DNA of 64,000 bases from Galbula dea (Eukaryota; Chordata; Aves; Piciformes; Galbulidae). Made by a program: the position numbers and the translations under genes. A model generated the notes under the pieces. That model searched no databases. It saw only the letters and a program-made list of their open reading frames with translations, and was not told the DNA's origin. The DNA is taken from NCBI GenBank assembly GCA_013399015.1, contig VWZX01008950.1, forward strand, positions 53,565-117,564, given 5' to 3'. Positions 47,197 through 60,000 of this stretch are shown here, piece after piece; the stretch's first letter is position 1, and each line of letters opens with the position of its first letter.

Positions 47197-50059
47197 CAGC
47201 TTTAGTGAGACTATAAAAAGAGTAGCATGCATTCCTCTTAATTTGAATAGACTGTCTTACACTCTCATGCTTTTGATCACTCACAGTTAATTTACTGACC
47301 ATGTGTTCATCCATCATAAATCCAAGCCAACAGCAGTGTTTCCATGAAAATAATATCAGAATGCCATATCTAAAAAGTCACAGCTTATCTTCAACAAGAA
47401 TAACTTTTCTCTACATCAGTTCGGAGAAATAGTAACGTAAGAGGCATCACAAAATATTTTAAATATTTGTGGACATACATCTACAAACACACAGTTAATT
47501 TTTTTTTTTTTATTAAGTGCTATAGCACTAAAAGGTTACTTAAACAAAACAGGGCAAAAAACCCTTTTAAATATTTCTAAAAGTTGTGGTCTAAATACTA
47601 GACTTGGTGTTGAAAAAGTTTAACATATTTTTGTCTCTACCACTATAAACAGTAATATGAGTCATGATGTTGCCTCTATTTCTTCATTAAATAACCTCTA
47701 AATTAAGACTTTCTATTTTTTTCTGTTTTAAATTATTACTTCATATTCTTATGATAATCAATTTATTGAGCAAATAATGCATTTCTTTTCAAAATACTTG
47801 TGAAAGAATTTAGTAAACAAGTTTCAGTTTAAACCAAAAAAGTTCAGTGATAGATTTGGTAGGAGAACAGGGAGAATAATACCATATTTAGATATTTTAC
47901 TGCAATTGCAAAGTCTTAATTTGAGAAGAATTGAAATTAAGGAAAACAGATAAGCAAATAAAAGGGTCAAAAATATATAAAGGGTCAAATAATAACTTCT
48001 GTAAGAAAACTTCTGTACTAAAAAATGTACAGTATTTTTTACTGCATTCACACCAACCTATAAAAAATATGCAACTTTCATATCAACAAAGTAAATCCAA
48101 AACATAGGTAAATAAAAAGTAGTTGTTTATCAGGCTAGGAATCGTAAATGTAAACATTTAGAAACTGATTTTTGTATTTAATTGACACTAAAAAAACACA
48201 TACCATGGGATCTTGATGGCCTTGGTATCAGAAGCTGAATATATGCTTTTTTTTTTTATATTAGGTTACAGTAGTATCAAATGCTTCTGGAAAATTGCTT
48301 TATTGGACTACTTTTAGAAAACATTTAAATGACTATAACTTATAAGATTTTCCCCTTTCATTCTTTATTTCCTTTTTAATCTGCATATGCTGTTCACTTA
48401 ATGACTTACTAGATTCCTTTATTTGATGATTTTAAATCCAATTCATTTATATTTTTTTCATATGACAGTAGCAAGTTTGAGTATTTCACATTATACTGTT
48501 TAAAATTCCAATACTCTAAGCAAAATCTCATTATAGAAAGAGTAAGAAAAAACAGTCTGGCCATCCTTTGTAACATTTCTACAAATCTCTCAAAGACTTT
48601 GCTAATGTTTCAACTGTTTTCACGTTGTAGCATAATTTTGGGAGTCAGTTACCATCAATTAAAAAAAAAAAGATATTTGATACAAAAAAGACAAGTATTG
48701 ACATGTCTGGTTTGCTTGAAAAGTGTTGGACTGGCCTGCCATTCCTCAGTTTGGATTTTCTGATTTATTATGTCTGCATTCGTACTATTAAAGTTCATAA
48801 ACTGAGCAAGATTATTATGAAAATACGGAAGAAGTCAAGCTATGAAATTTGTAGTGCGTTGAAATGCATCTGCATAATTTATGACCATTGAAACACAAGA
48901 ATCTGGGTACAGTGGAAGAATGAATATTCTAATGGATGGAATAACACTATAAACACACTATATGTACAAATATGTTCTTCTGGGATAATCTAAGACAGGG
49001 CTTTACAATAGGTATAATAAAAAGTTGACATATAAGATAACAAATACTATATTACTATAAAAGTAGATCATGCTTAAAGCATAGTTGAAGTCTTTCCCTA
49101 AGGAACAAGAGTCTTACTATAGCTGAAATAGTATAAATATTGTATATACATACCAGATGCTTGTATGCAAACAAACACCTAAACCCATTTCTACACACAA
49201 AAAAAAGCTCTTTGTAAATACAGAAGAGTCTGCTAAGAAGATTGTACTGTGATCTTTGATATATAAAAAAATAAAAATCTGTGACAGATAAACTGTTAGG
49301 TCTACTTACCTAATGTTTCTGTAGGCATTTTGAACCATCCAGAAGAGCAAAACTACAGATATATCTCGAACCAAGCTCAACTGCAAAGTTTATAATAACA
49401 TAATATAAACCAAAACTGAAAGTTCTTTATGTAAAAAAAAATATTGAGGTAATTTCAGTATTAGATAAAACAAAAGCCCTAAAATTTTCCAGCATTTTTC
49501 AGAAGGTGGAAAGAGAAGGAAAAACTGTTAAAAATAATGAACAAAAGACAACTCCATTATGTCAGTTTCTGATCGCGGTATTTTATATATATTTTATAAT
49601 GTCTTTCTATAAGAGCACATGTTTTGAAGTCATCATTGACCATGCAAGTAAAAGATGGAATTTAAACAGAATTAAGGCACCTCACTAAAAATGCAGAAAC
49701 TCTGTGACTGTAACTCAGTGCTTCAGAACAGCTAACAAAGATGGATTACTGGTTCAGCTGTTTGTTGGGGTTTTTTGCTTGTTTTAATTTCTTTTTTTTC
49801 TCTTGTTCAATCTTTTGAGAAATAATATTAGATGCATTATTTCACCCAGCTCATAGCGTTAAGAATACTTGTCTGAAATTTATAACATTGAACAAAAGAC
49901 AAAGACAGTAACACCCCTTCCCAGGAAGCATTGATTTAAGGGCCCAGGCTAGTGGAAGGGATCTGGAGACCTTGGAAAACAGCAGCTGATTGTGTGTTAC
50001 CGATGTGCCCTGTCTTCATAGATGACCAACAGGACCCTGGGACGTATTCACAGAGGCAC
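47197..50059. other. unique noncoding, AT-rich
   Basis: No gene or clear element. A and T runs occur at 47501-47513 and 48248-48260, with a GT-rich patch near 49765-49800. The last 100 bases may belong to the old CR1 that follows. Confidence 0.5.
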
Positions 50060-50301
50060 AGACAGGACATCATGAGGAGGAACTGTCTCCCTTCCTCAGT
50101 ACTCATGAGATCCCATATGGATTCTCTGTCTGAATTTTGGGCTTCCCCCCAGCATAGGAGGGAAGGAGGGCCCTCAAGCTGGCCAAGATCTGGAGCTCTT
50201 GCTCTGTGGGGAGGGGCATAGGGACCACGTCTTGTTCAGCCAGAAGGAGAAATTGCCTCAAGAAGGAACTTAAAGCAACCTCCCAGTACCTGTGAATAGT
50301 T
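50060..50301 (+). mobile_element. older CR1 fragment, sense, 5' half of interrupted copy
   Basis: Diverged CR1 text is recognisable: ACTCATGAGATCC (CTGGTGAGACCTC), TTGGGCTTCCCCCCAGCATA (GGAGCCCCCAGCATA), GTCTTGTTCAGCC and CCTCCCAGTACCTG (CTTCCAGTACCTG). No frame survives. It breaks off just after CAGTACCTG and continues at 50734 after a younger CR1. Confidence 0.65.
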
Positions 50302-50733
50302 TATGGAAAGATTAAGGGGCTGGAACATCTTCCTTCTGAGGAAAGGCTGAGGGAGCTGGGTCTCTAGCTTGGAGAAGAGGAGACTAAGGAGTGACCTCAT
50401 CTATCCTTTTATATATGTGAAAGGTGGGTGTCAGGAGGATGTGGTCAGGCTCTTCTCAGTGAGGCCCAGTGACAAGACAAGGAGCAATGGTTGGAAGCTG
50501 AAGTATATCAGGTTCCGTGTGAATACACTTAGAAATTTTTTCCCAGTGAGGGTGACAGAGCACTGGCACAGACTTCCCAGAGAGGCTGTGGAGTCTCCTT
50601 CTCTGGAGATATTCAAAACCCATCTGGACACGTTTCTGTGTGACTTGGTCTAGGGAATCCTGCTCTGGCAAGGGGTTTGGACTAGTTGATCTTTCGGGGT
50701 CCCTTTTAACTCCTAACATTCTGTGATTCTGTG
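50302..50733 (+). mobile_element. CR1 LINE 3' end, sense, nested in older CR1
   Basis: This belongs to the subfamily of 1680-3083 and 42876-43283 and is 5' truncated near the same CR1 position as the hairpin arms. Frame 50369-50653 reads MEKRRLRSDLIYPFIYVKGG, RPSDKTRSNGWKL, TEHWHRLPREAVESPSLEIF and FLCDLV to the ORF end. The tail ATTCTGTGATTCTGTG ends at 50733. The surrounding older CR1 (50060-50301 and 50734-50951) continues on both sides, so this copy inserted later. Confidence 0.9.
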
Positions 50734-50951
50734 ATAGAGTTGGAGTTTTAGCAGTGGTATACAGTGAGGAACTGAGAGACAGTAAGCATAAAGTAAAACA
50801 AGACTCAAATCTTTTGCACCATGAGGGCAGCCAAGCAGCGGAAGACGCAACCCAGAGGGGCCATACAGTCTCCATCCTTTAAGATTTTCAAGACTCAGTT
50901 GGATCAAGCCCTGAGCTATCTTGTCTGAGCAATTTTTCTATGATCCTGTGA
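50734..50951 (+). mobile_element. older CR1 fragment, sense, 3' half of interrupted copy
   Basis: CACCATGAGGGCAGCCAAGC, CAGAGGGGCCATACAGTCTC, TTTTCAAGACTCAGTTGGAT and AAGCCCTGAGC match the CR1 C-terminal coding and 3' region, ending in a worn TCTATGATCCTGTG tail. It is more diverged than the nested copy. Confidence 0.75.
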
Positions 50952-52754
50952 CTTCAGAGTGAATGAAAACTACTGACAGATTTTTTTCTACAGCTCTAAA
51001 ATTGCCTGTCGAATATCTAAATTTTCAAATTACAATGATGTGGAATCTGAATGCCGAATTTATGTGAAACAAAACCAGTGCTTCTTTCTTAATTTTGTTT
51101 TTCTTGTGAGGATGTGCTAACCATTAAGACGTTGTGGCACCTAAATTGTGGGTGTTTAAGTTCTTCATTAGGTCTAGTCTTAGTCCGTTTGCATGTGGGA
51201 TTTATGTCATTTGTGAAAAGGTTTTATCCAAAAGGAAAAAAAAATCTATTTTTGCAGTTATTGGCAATTTAAAAAACACATTTGCAGAGTAATTTATGCC
51301 TTAATGACAAGCCTTACAGATATTTATATGAACCCTTTAAATTAAACCCTTCAAATGAACTTGCTAATTCTATAGAATTGACAACCATGCATTCAGCTAA
51401 CTTTATTATTCATGTTATAATGATTTATGGACATTTTAGAAAGTTACAGCACATGTGTTTTATTATCATGTCTTTGTGAAGATTATTTGGATTAGCTATG
51501 CAAGTGTATGGGTATTTCGTATAAGATGCTTAGCAGGAGACATCCTTTAACTCAGGATTTCCTCCAGCTGTTTGATGAGAAACCATGTTTCTGTAGACAG
51601 CTGATCTCTAAATCGCAGCTTTTCCTTCAGACAAAGTGAAGGATAGTCCTCACACAGCTTACTTTTATGTTTTTACTCATATTATTCCAAAAAAACTGTA
51701 AACCAACATTACTTCAGGATTATAATTTCAAATGCAAGCTATGTAATTTTAAACAAGATTTTCTCTAAGAAGATTTGTAATAAGTAGCTTGTTAAAAGGT
51801 CTGGGAAGTTTAACTGACAAAACTAAGAGCTCTTGTTAGCAGCTAATTCTTTTGGAAGTAGTAAAATAATGTATGGGTTTGTGAGACAGACAAACAGAGG
51901 AAGACAGACACAAATAAAATGTTTATAAATGGTGTATTTAGGGACAAATTTAACTTTAAACTGTGAAAATGACATTTGTCTTTTGATTAACACTAAATAT
52001 GAAGAATGAATACTTTGTTATTAGAATATCCAGACAGACTGAAAGTTCCAATAATTACCATTTTAGTTTTCATGAGGCCCTTTACTTTTTTTACTTTTTT
52101 TTTAAATTTAAATTTGCAGCAGCCATTGTGCTAGAGGAGATACCTTTAAACTTTTTAATATTTTCTGTCATGCTGTAGACAAGACATACTCGTTACCTAA
52201 CAAAAGTAAGCAGAACACATCTTGTTGTCACAACAGAATATCAGCTCAGACTAATTTGGGGTCTGAGAGTGTCAAGCTCAGCCCAGCAAACCCCCTCACC
52301 CACTCATACCCCTGCTTGTAAAGTTCATCCCTGGCTCTGTGCTGGGACAAGGGGGAAGCGTCACTGTTCTTTCCTGAATGTTGCTAGTTTGTATGTATAA
52401 TGATATGCAAAGAACTGAAAACAAGAAAAATCTGTTGTTACTTGAATAATAGGTGCTTATGTTCACGACATGATACTATAGCAACTACCTTTTCAAACCA
52501 TTTCAGAAAGTACACAGTACTTAGTGAAGATACCATCTTACAAACATCTCCCTTGACATTCACAACACTGCAGGACTCATAGTGAAATAAAGTTATCCTC
52601 CTAACAGCAGGCACTGAAATGAATAAAATAAATGTTATGGAAATACTCTTCATGTCCCACCTGCCTTTTAAAGCAGCAAGCATCAAACTAGAAGAACTGT
52701 CAAGCAGAAAGAAAAAGAACTGGAGAGCCTCCTAGACTTCTGCAGTTTACCAAC
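50952..52754. other. unique noncoding
   Basis: AT-rich sequence with no gene. The block 52230-52370 is somewhat GC-richer but not recognised. Confidence 0.5.
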
Positions 52755-53320
52755 TGTCCTGGGTTCGGCTTGGATGGAGTTAACTTTCTTCACAGCAGCC
52801 AATATGGTGCTGTGCTTTGGATCCCTGTCTAAAATAGTCCTGATGACACACCGATGTTTTGGCTGTTCCTGAGTAGGGCTTACACAGAGTCAAGGCTTCC
52901 TCTTCCTCCCAATCTGCTCTCCTAATGAGTAGTCTGGGGGTGCGCAAGAGACTGGGAGGGGACATAGCTAGGACAGTTGACCACAACTGATCAAAGGGTT
53001 ATTCTGTATCATATGACTTTGTGTTCTGCAATAAAAGCTCAAGGAAAGGAGACAGAAGCAGGGATATTGATGATTACAGCATTTTCTTCCCAAGTAACTG
53101 TCATGTTCTGCTTTCCAGGAAGTGGCTAAATGTCTGCCTACCAATAGGAACCAGTAAATAATTCCTTTGCTTTGCTAGCCCATGTAGCTTTTGTTTCACC
53201 CATTAAACTGCTTTTATCTCAACTGACAAATCTTGTCACCTGCCTGTTCTTTTCTCCCTAACCCACAGGAGAAAGGAGTGAGCGAGTGCTTCCATTAGGT
53301 GGGATAAACCCACTAAACCA
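52755..53320 (+). mobile_element. ERV LTR, sense
   Basis: It opens TGTCCTGGGTTCGGCTTGGA, followed by GAGTTAACTTTCTTC, TGCTGTGCTTTGGAT, ACACAGAGTCAAGGC, CTGGGAGGGGACATAGCTAG and a GACAGTTGACC stretch. This is the U3 of the same avian LTR group as 29263-29793, in the opposite orientation. A GCAATAAAAGCTC segment at about 53029 occupies the promoter position. The 3' part has CATTAAACTGCTTTTATCTC and GGAGTGAGCGAG. The right end is uncertain (a CA at 53312, or up to about 53320) and no target duplication was seen. A second sense LTR follows within a few bases. No viral genes are present. Confidence 0.78.
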
Positions 53321-53323
53321 AAT

Positions 53324-53721
53324 GTTGAGTGGCCCACTGTGGGGGGACCCCAGTTGGTCTGGGATCCCCGTGAAAGAGTTTCAATGCTGATTGCATACCT
53401 GTGTACCCATGGGACGGCGGGGAACAGAAGAGGAACTGTAGTGAAGAGGAAAAGATACACACGGAAGGAGGAAGTGTGGCGGACATCCTGTGCTTCCTGC
53501 TGAGTCACAGCGATCTTACTAGAAACTATGTAGTGGACCAATGGTGACATATTTATGTTAGACTTTACCAATACAGGTGTATTTATGTTATTGAACACCA
53601 ATTGTGAGCCAACATGTGTGCCTTGTAAAATGTATAAATTTCGCTGCCTGAGCTCTAATAAACGGGTCTTCTTCTACTTTCTCTCTGGGGATTACTTGTT
53701 GCAACTGCCCTTATAATGACA
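53324..53721 (+). mobile_element. second ERV LTR, compact promoter, sense
   Basis: Directly after the previous LTR lies about 400 bases with a full set of LTR signals in order: CCAAT (53538-53542), TATAAA (53633-53638) and AATAAA (53657-53662), then a T/C-rich U5-like segment. The start is either TGTTGAG (53324) or TGTGGGG (53338), and the likely end is TGACA at 53721. Only 18 bases separate the TATA box from the polyadenylation signal, so R must be very short, as in alpharetroviral LTRs. I do not recognise the family. It could instead be part of one composite LTR with 52755-53320. Confidence 0.6.
53538..53662 (+). promoter_or_regulatory. CCAAT, TATA and polyadenylation signal of compact LTR
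   Basis: CCAAT at 53538, TATAAA at 53633 and AATAAA at 53657 have the order and spacing of a retroviral U3-R core. Activity is inferred. Confidence 0.55.
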
Positions 53722-54653
53722 GCTGACTATTTAATAATCTCTGTTACTGAAATATGGATAGCAATGGACATACAAGGGAAATGTTATTCACATAGAAAAC
53801 ATCCAAAACTGAAGTCTAGAGGTTTAGAATGAGCAGAGTTAAACATTTGTATGTCTTTTCCTCAAGAATAATCTAAGGTCTTTTCAGATATTATAGTCAC
53901 TTTAAAATGACACAGGCTTGTAGACATCCCTTACAGCATGATGGCTACTACACTAAATAACATATTTGCTGAGATATTTGTTCCTTCATTGTGCACAGAA
54001 ATAGTGACCCAAAATTGTCACATAATTTACATGGTCAGTGGTAATGTAGTTACAAAACAACTTAAGTGCCATAAATTTGATATAAACTGCCAAAACAAAA
54101 AAAGGAAGCCAGCTGTAACTAAAGACAAATATAACATCACAGAAGTGCATCGCACTCCAAAATGAAAAATATCTGATATTTTGTACTAAAATATTAAAGC
54201 TGCTGCCTGACTATGCAGCCAGAAATTTCTAGACTTTTGGTTCAATATCAACTTAGTACCAGAGGAAAGACAATTAATGACCAGTCATACCCTGGAGGAG
54301 AGAAAAAACTCAAAGGTATGAAAATCAACTGGAACTGCCTCAGCAATCTGATTAATTCCATTCCCAGCTAGTGCAAATTGCCTGTGCTGTGACAGGTAAG
54401 ATGTTAATTTGTTTGAGGCTGTGAGACATGTCTACATAATGCTCAATAGGAAGGATGAAGTATACTCAAGAAAGGAAGAAAGAGAAGTGCAGGAAGCAAG
54501 GACCCTGCTTTCATAACTAGTATAAAATTTGGAGTGACATGCAGAAAAGGTAAAGGAGGACATAGTCTTTCTGTGTGTATCTCGTCCACACCTCTCATCC
54601 AAGTATTTACTAGTTTAACGCAGGACTGGGACATTGTGTTTAGTATGCCCTAT
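53722..54653. other. unique noncoding
   Basis: No gene or recognisable element. Confidence 0.5.
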
Positions 54654-54800
54654 ACAGAATCATAGAATGGTTTGGTTTGGAAGGCACCTAAAAAATTATC
54701 TAGTTACAACCCCCTGCCATTAGACCAATTTGCTCAAGGCCTCATTCAACCTGATTTTGAACACTGCAAGGGATATTACAGACATACCTTCTTTCTAAGT
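54654..54800 (-). mobile_element. CR1 LINE 3' end, antisense, short
   Basis: ACAGAATCATAGAATGGTTT, then GGAAGGCACC, ATCTAGTTACAACCCCCTGC and GCTCAAGGCCTCATTCAACC, followed by TGAACACTGCAAGGGAT, give the tail and 3' coding end of a CR1 with an ATTCTATG-type tail. Similarity fades after about 150 bases. Confidence 0.88.
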
Positions 54801-56187
54801 CCACTTCGGTACTATTCAGTGATGATGCGTTATTTCATTGCCTTTTTTTTGGTGGGAAGGGGAACTCTTCCGTGTTATAATTATTCTCAAACAATTTTCA
54901 CTGAAGAAGTGACTATGAAAAGAGGGAATAACAGCTGAAACTACTGAGAGGTTGTCTTCCAAATAACATTATAGATTTAACCTGGACAAGAAAACACAGG
55001 AAGATTTTTGATTTGATGCTGCGTGTAGCATCTAAAGAGAGAATAAAAGAGAAGTAAATCTCTTCATCTTCTGCCTTTAATGCAACATGCTGTTAGAAGC
55101 AAAAATAAAAAGTAAAAATTAATAATTCACACTTTTTTTGTAAATGTTGGTCTAATAATAGAGATTCACAGCTATTAATTGAAGTTGTCTACACAGTAAT
55201 GAAGATGAAAAACTTGAATTATTTTTTTGACATGATCATGAACACTTCAGAGTCAGCTTTTAAACTATACATTTTTTCAAAAAGCAAAATACCAGTTATT
55301 TCACTGTTTAAAATCACCTATTTTTTTCTCAACAGAGAGAAGGGAAAAGATAAGTGACCATCATATAAATTAATAATTAATTAACTTCTATTATTTACCA
55401 TCGTTGTTATGAACAATCACCACTGTGGTATCTGGGAATCTTAGAAACATCTATGAAGTATGCCTCAGTCCACCAACTTGTAGGGTGTTTTTTGTTATTC
55501 CTCTTTTACATTTCTGGAAGCCAATGCACACAGAGATCAATAGACTGATTTTTTCAGAGGGACTCAGAGTCCTAATCTCTTACCCATTTATTTCACTTGG
55601 CATTGCAAACCATAGGCTATTATTTTTTCTTCTATGACTTAAGGACTTTGAAAGTGCTATTTGTGAAATGCTTTCTGAATTGACATAAATTTCCACATAC
55701 ATTTTGGAAGCTAATTTTGCCAAAGTATAAGGATGGAAAACATTGAAAGTATCAAAGAAATTACCTCTTGACTTCCAGCTGGTAGCTGATATCTTGATAG
55801 CTGTTGAAGCAGTCAGAAACAGGGGAAAACAGATTTGAACCCAAATTGCACATATCACTTAAGTGTGTACAAATATCCTTACAACATGCTGTGATAAGAC
55901 ATTAGGTTGTTTAAAACAAGAAAAACTGAAGCAATCGGAAAACAACCTTGAGCTCATAAGTCTTATCCAGAAAGCCTAATGTCTTCTGGTTTAGATTGCC
56001 TGTATGTGATTTTATTTCCAGGCCTTATTAGTGAATTATATCTGTAAGATACTGCGGAGTTAATGTCGCTAGAACAATGCAAGGCAAAGGACCAGTGAGA
56101 CAGAACTGCCTGGCTGCATGCAGCAACAGTGGTGAGAAACTGTGAAAACAGAGAGACAGCAACAGCTGCATAGCTACAGATCAAGTA
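54801..56187. other. unique noncoding, AT-rich
   Basis: No gene or recognisable element. Confidence 0.5.
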
Positions 56188-56441
56188 ACCAATGCTGAAC
56201 ATGAGTCAGCAGTGTGTCCAGGTGGCTAAGAAGGCCAATGGCATCCTGGCTTGTATCACGAATAGCGTGACCAGTAGGAGCAGGGAGGTGATTTTGCCAC
56301 TGTACCTGGCACTGGTGAGGCCACACCTCGAGTACTGTGTGCAGTTTTGGGCACCGCAGTTTAGGAAGGACATTGAGCTACTAGAGAGGGTGCAGAGAAG
56401 GGCAACTAAGCTAGTCAGGTGTCTGGAAAACAGGCTTTATG
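56188..56441 (+). mobile_element. CR1 LINE internal fragment, sense
   Basis: Open CR1 text: NMSQQCVQVAKKANGILACI, SRSREVILPLYLALVRPHLE, CVQFWAPQFRKDIELLERVQ, RRATKLVRCLENR. It matches the antisense copy at 25618-26713 closely. Both ends are incomplete: the 5' side is truncated and the 3' side stops at a single N (56442), after which LTR sequence begins. Confidence 0.9.
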
Positions 56442-56442
56442 N
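56442..56442. other. single-N assembly join
   Basis: One N separates CR1 from LTR sequence. The real spacing is unknown. Confidence 0.9.
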
Positions 56443-57053
56443 TGAACAACCAATCAGGAGAAGTCTCCAAGCAAGAAACTTTATCTGCCTTAGAAACCCC
56501 TCCCCACTGACCCATTCCCCATGACAGCACCTGCTCAGAAACACCTGAAAGATGTGACACATCTGGCAAAGGGGCCTGACTGGTATGAAAAGTGGATGGA
56601 GCCAAGGTATAAAAGTGACCTCCTGGAGCAGCCTTAGTGCATGTGCCCACCATTTGGAAGCTCTGGAAGAAGTATGTAAGATGTAAGATGTAATGAGACC
56701 AGCACAAGGAATCTGGATGGTGAACCACTCCCTCTTTCTTTAAACTGTCTTTCCTCTCTCTTTCCTTTTTCTTTTTCTATTTTCCTATAGGCAAGCTTAG
56801 AGAATTTCCTATCCATGTTGCTAATGAGACACTAAGTTGATAGTACTGTTAATGATTGCTCAGTTGCCAAAGTTAATGTGTTGATGATTCCTAGTTGATT
56901 AGCTGGTGTTGAGTATAGTGTTGTTTTTAACAGATTCTGAAAAGTTGTTGTGGTCTCTCTCTTGGTTTCGTGTCAGAGACACTGACTCCTTTGCACCTCA
57001 CAGGGGTATATAAAAGATCACTTGTCCCTCAACCCACTGAATGTGACGGGACA
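56443..57053 (+). mobile_element. ERV LTR, sense, 5' end lost at assembly join
   Basis: The promoter signals are CCAAT at 56450-56454 and TATAAAAG at 56608-56615, followed by a T/C-rich U5-like region. The 3' end reads GGTTTCGTGTCAGAGACACT, CACTTGTCCCTCAACCCACT and terminal GGGACA at 57053. The last 100 bases recur at 7613-7712, which supports a shared LTR family. The 5' TG end is hidden at the single N. No viral coding sequence follows, so it is a solo or partial LTR. Confidence 0.68.
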
Positions 57054-60000
57054 ATACCTTACCTAAAAGCCTCATATATTTTTAAGATTATATTGCCACA
57101 AACAAAATACTCAAACATAAAGAATCTTTTGATTATAGTTACAACAATGTAAACATCTGGGAGGTGGAAGTGATTTCTATTTACAGGCTTAATTTTAGTA
57201 ATTCGTATTAACCACAAAATATGTTAAGTGACATAGAAACACACAGAAAAATTCTAAGTTTTTCCAAGATTTATGTTGTCTTAAATCCTTCATAGTGGAA
57301 TTATTTACCTAAACTAACAATTTAGTAGCTAGAATGAATATAATATTAAAAGAGTAACTAAGTATATAATGTTTTTCTACTTTTGTAAATGGAGGGACTA
57401 GAGAAAAAAGGCAAAACTGAGAACAAACAAGATCCTGTTTGCATAACAAAATTTAGCAGTAATACCCCATCATATTGGATCAACATTCACACTTATTTAG
57501 CCTAACTTCAGAACAGAATGTAAGCGGGGAATTTGTACAAGATGGAAGTTATTGCAGAAACTTCTGTTATCTTCAGACATCACTCTCAGTCATGAAGTAT
57601 TCAACTACTTTGAAGACTGAAGTCTTCAGTATTACAAAGACACAGATTCTTACTTGTCATTAGCCATAGGTGACACTTTGAAAAGAATTGGTAAGACTTG
57701 ATAAAAAAATTCCAACTGAAACTAATGTTACCCTTAAAAATATATTGTATTTTCATTACATTACTTCTAGAAGGAGAAGAAAAGGGTGTTTTGTGAAAAT
57801 GTAAGTAATTTACTACCAGACAATAAAATATTTAGCATTTGTGCAAACATTAATGACAAGTAAGATTGGAGAGTACAGAGTAAAATTCTTGCACTGCAAA
57901 GATCAAAGAAGTGATCCCTGTCTAATTGCTTCCATACCTCTCATGAAGTTGTATAGTACGTGCTAAAGCCACAGTGCAGCATTCTGTCATATACATCCCA
58001 TGTACTATTAAAGATGTTTAAGAAAGAATGGGTGGAGAACTGAGCTATCAGAAGATGATAAATCCAGTTTATTCGTATATTATAAAGCATTTAACAGAGT
58101 ATTTCTGCATGGAGGAAAAGAAGCACTGCATAAATATTGCAAAACGTTTCTTATTCTCAAATAAACATTTCTGTTACAAATGTGGTCTCATGTGATTTCA
58201 TATTTGCACTTCGTACTAAAGGAATCCAGATAGTGTAGAAAGAAAGTGTTCCAAAAACCATAACTGGCAACCTTGCTGGCAGTGACAGCTTCTAGATACT
58301 TTAGGTTGTTATTTCCTCATTCTTCAACAGAGAGAGTTTTGTGACAACACCAGAAAAAAAATGAGAGTGTTTAAGAATTTATGACATAGTAATCTTCATC
58401 TTTTTCCATCCAGCTGTGAATGTTCCCTTTGGAGTTACAGAGTAGTTGTTACTACACATTGCCCTTTTCTTTACCTTCCCCTTTCATAAGAGCACTTTCT
58501 AAATCTGTCCACTCACTAAGAGATATTCCTCTAGTCAGGATAAGGAAAAAAATGGACATGATTACACTCTTGGACATATATCCTTCCTTTTATTGCATCT
58601 CTTCATTTTAGCTTCACTAGAATCATTATTATTGCCTCATAAAACACGGCAATGGTACCATTATTGCTCCTACTCTACAAATGCTGTAGATGTTGATAGC
58701 ACAGAGAATAATGAAGACACAGATTTCAACACACTAAAATCAATTGGAAATGCTTTCAGGTTAGCTGGGAAGTAAGCATGTAAATTATTAGATCTGTTAT
58801 GGACCAGTTTCGAAGCTGGCTGTAAACACTAGAAGGTCATCCATGCATATCTCTAGTTTTTTGAACTTGTCCTTGGTTACTGAATTATGTTTTCAGAAGT
58901 ATGATCAAACAGGAAGTTCTGATTTGAAGTCTCTTCAATTTTTGCAGAACTCCAGACCCTTTATGTGTAAGTTTTTGTAAAACTATGCAAATATATTCAT
59001 AATGAAGTCCCTTTTTTCCAACTGCTTATGAAAATAAGACTTAGACATAAACATTTAATGATTGGCATATGAAATTTCATTTATATACTACAAATTTAAG
59101 TAGCGATATGCTTCCTATGTTTACCCATGACCAGGTTTAAACTTCCTGGTTTTTTATATACTTTGAGTTCTACTACAGATATTACAGCGTAGTATAAAAA
59201 AAGATCGAATGATAGTAAAAATGTTACTTCAACTTATGCTTACCATACTTGACAGACAGATTGAGTCACTGAGTTAGCACACCACCCTGAATTATGTTCA
59301 CATATAAAATACACCTTTTTCAGTGTTAGTCTCATTGCAACTTCAACACGCTTGCCAGGTTCTGCTTAAGAGTATTCTACAACCAAAGTAGCAAGAGTTA
59401 TGGAAAAACTTGGCATTTGTTGGCAAAAATATAAAATAATAACTGTACAGTACTTATACCTATGCATGACTCACGTCTGTGACTTGAGAATATTTTTAAT
59501 CTTGGTTACATTATGTTTGACTTTGAAATATAGTGTCTTCTACTCAAAGGTATTAACCAGTTTATCTACAAAATGTTCCACAAAAGAATTTTTTTTTGGA
59601 ATCTCTGATGTGAACACAAACAATGTTTATTTAAAGACAAATAAGCTTTCTGACCTTGGTTATATTTCATAATGAAGTAAAAAATAAAAGGGCACAGACC
59701 CAATTTTCTTTTCTGAGTCACCTTTAAGTAATTGTGTTCGATCAACATACCTTTTTTTCTGAGCTACCTAAATTAGAACTGTCTTCCTTCTTATTTCATT
59801 AATTGATACCACAATGATTGCTTTCCTAACCTTGAATAGCATAATAAGCCTTATGGGTTAAATTCTATTTGGTCTGCCAAGGGCAAACTTTAGAGAAGCA
59901 GAAAAAGAAAACTTCATTCCTGTGGAATGAGATTCCATGAGGGCTCTGATAAAGCATTGTCAAGCAAAGCAACAGAAGAGCAAATACACGGATCAGAGGA

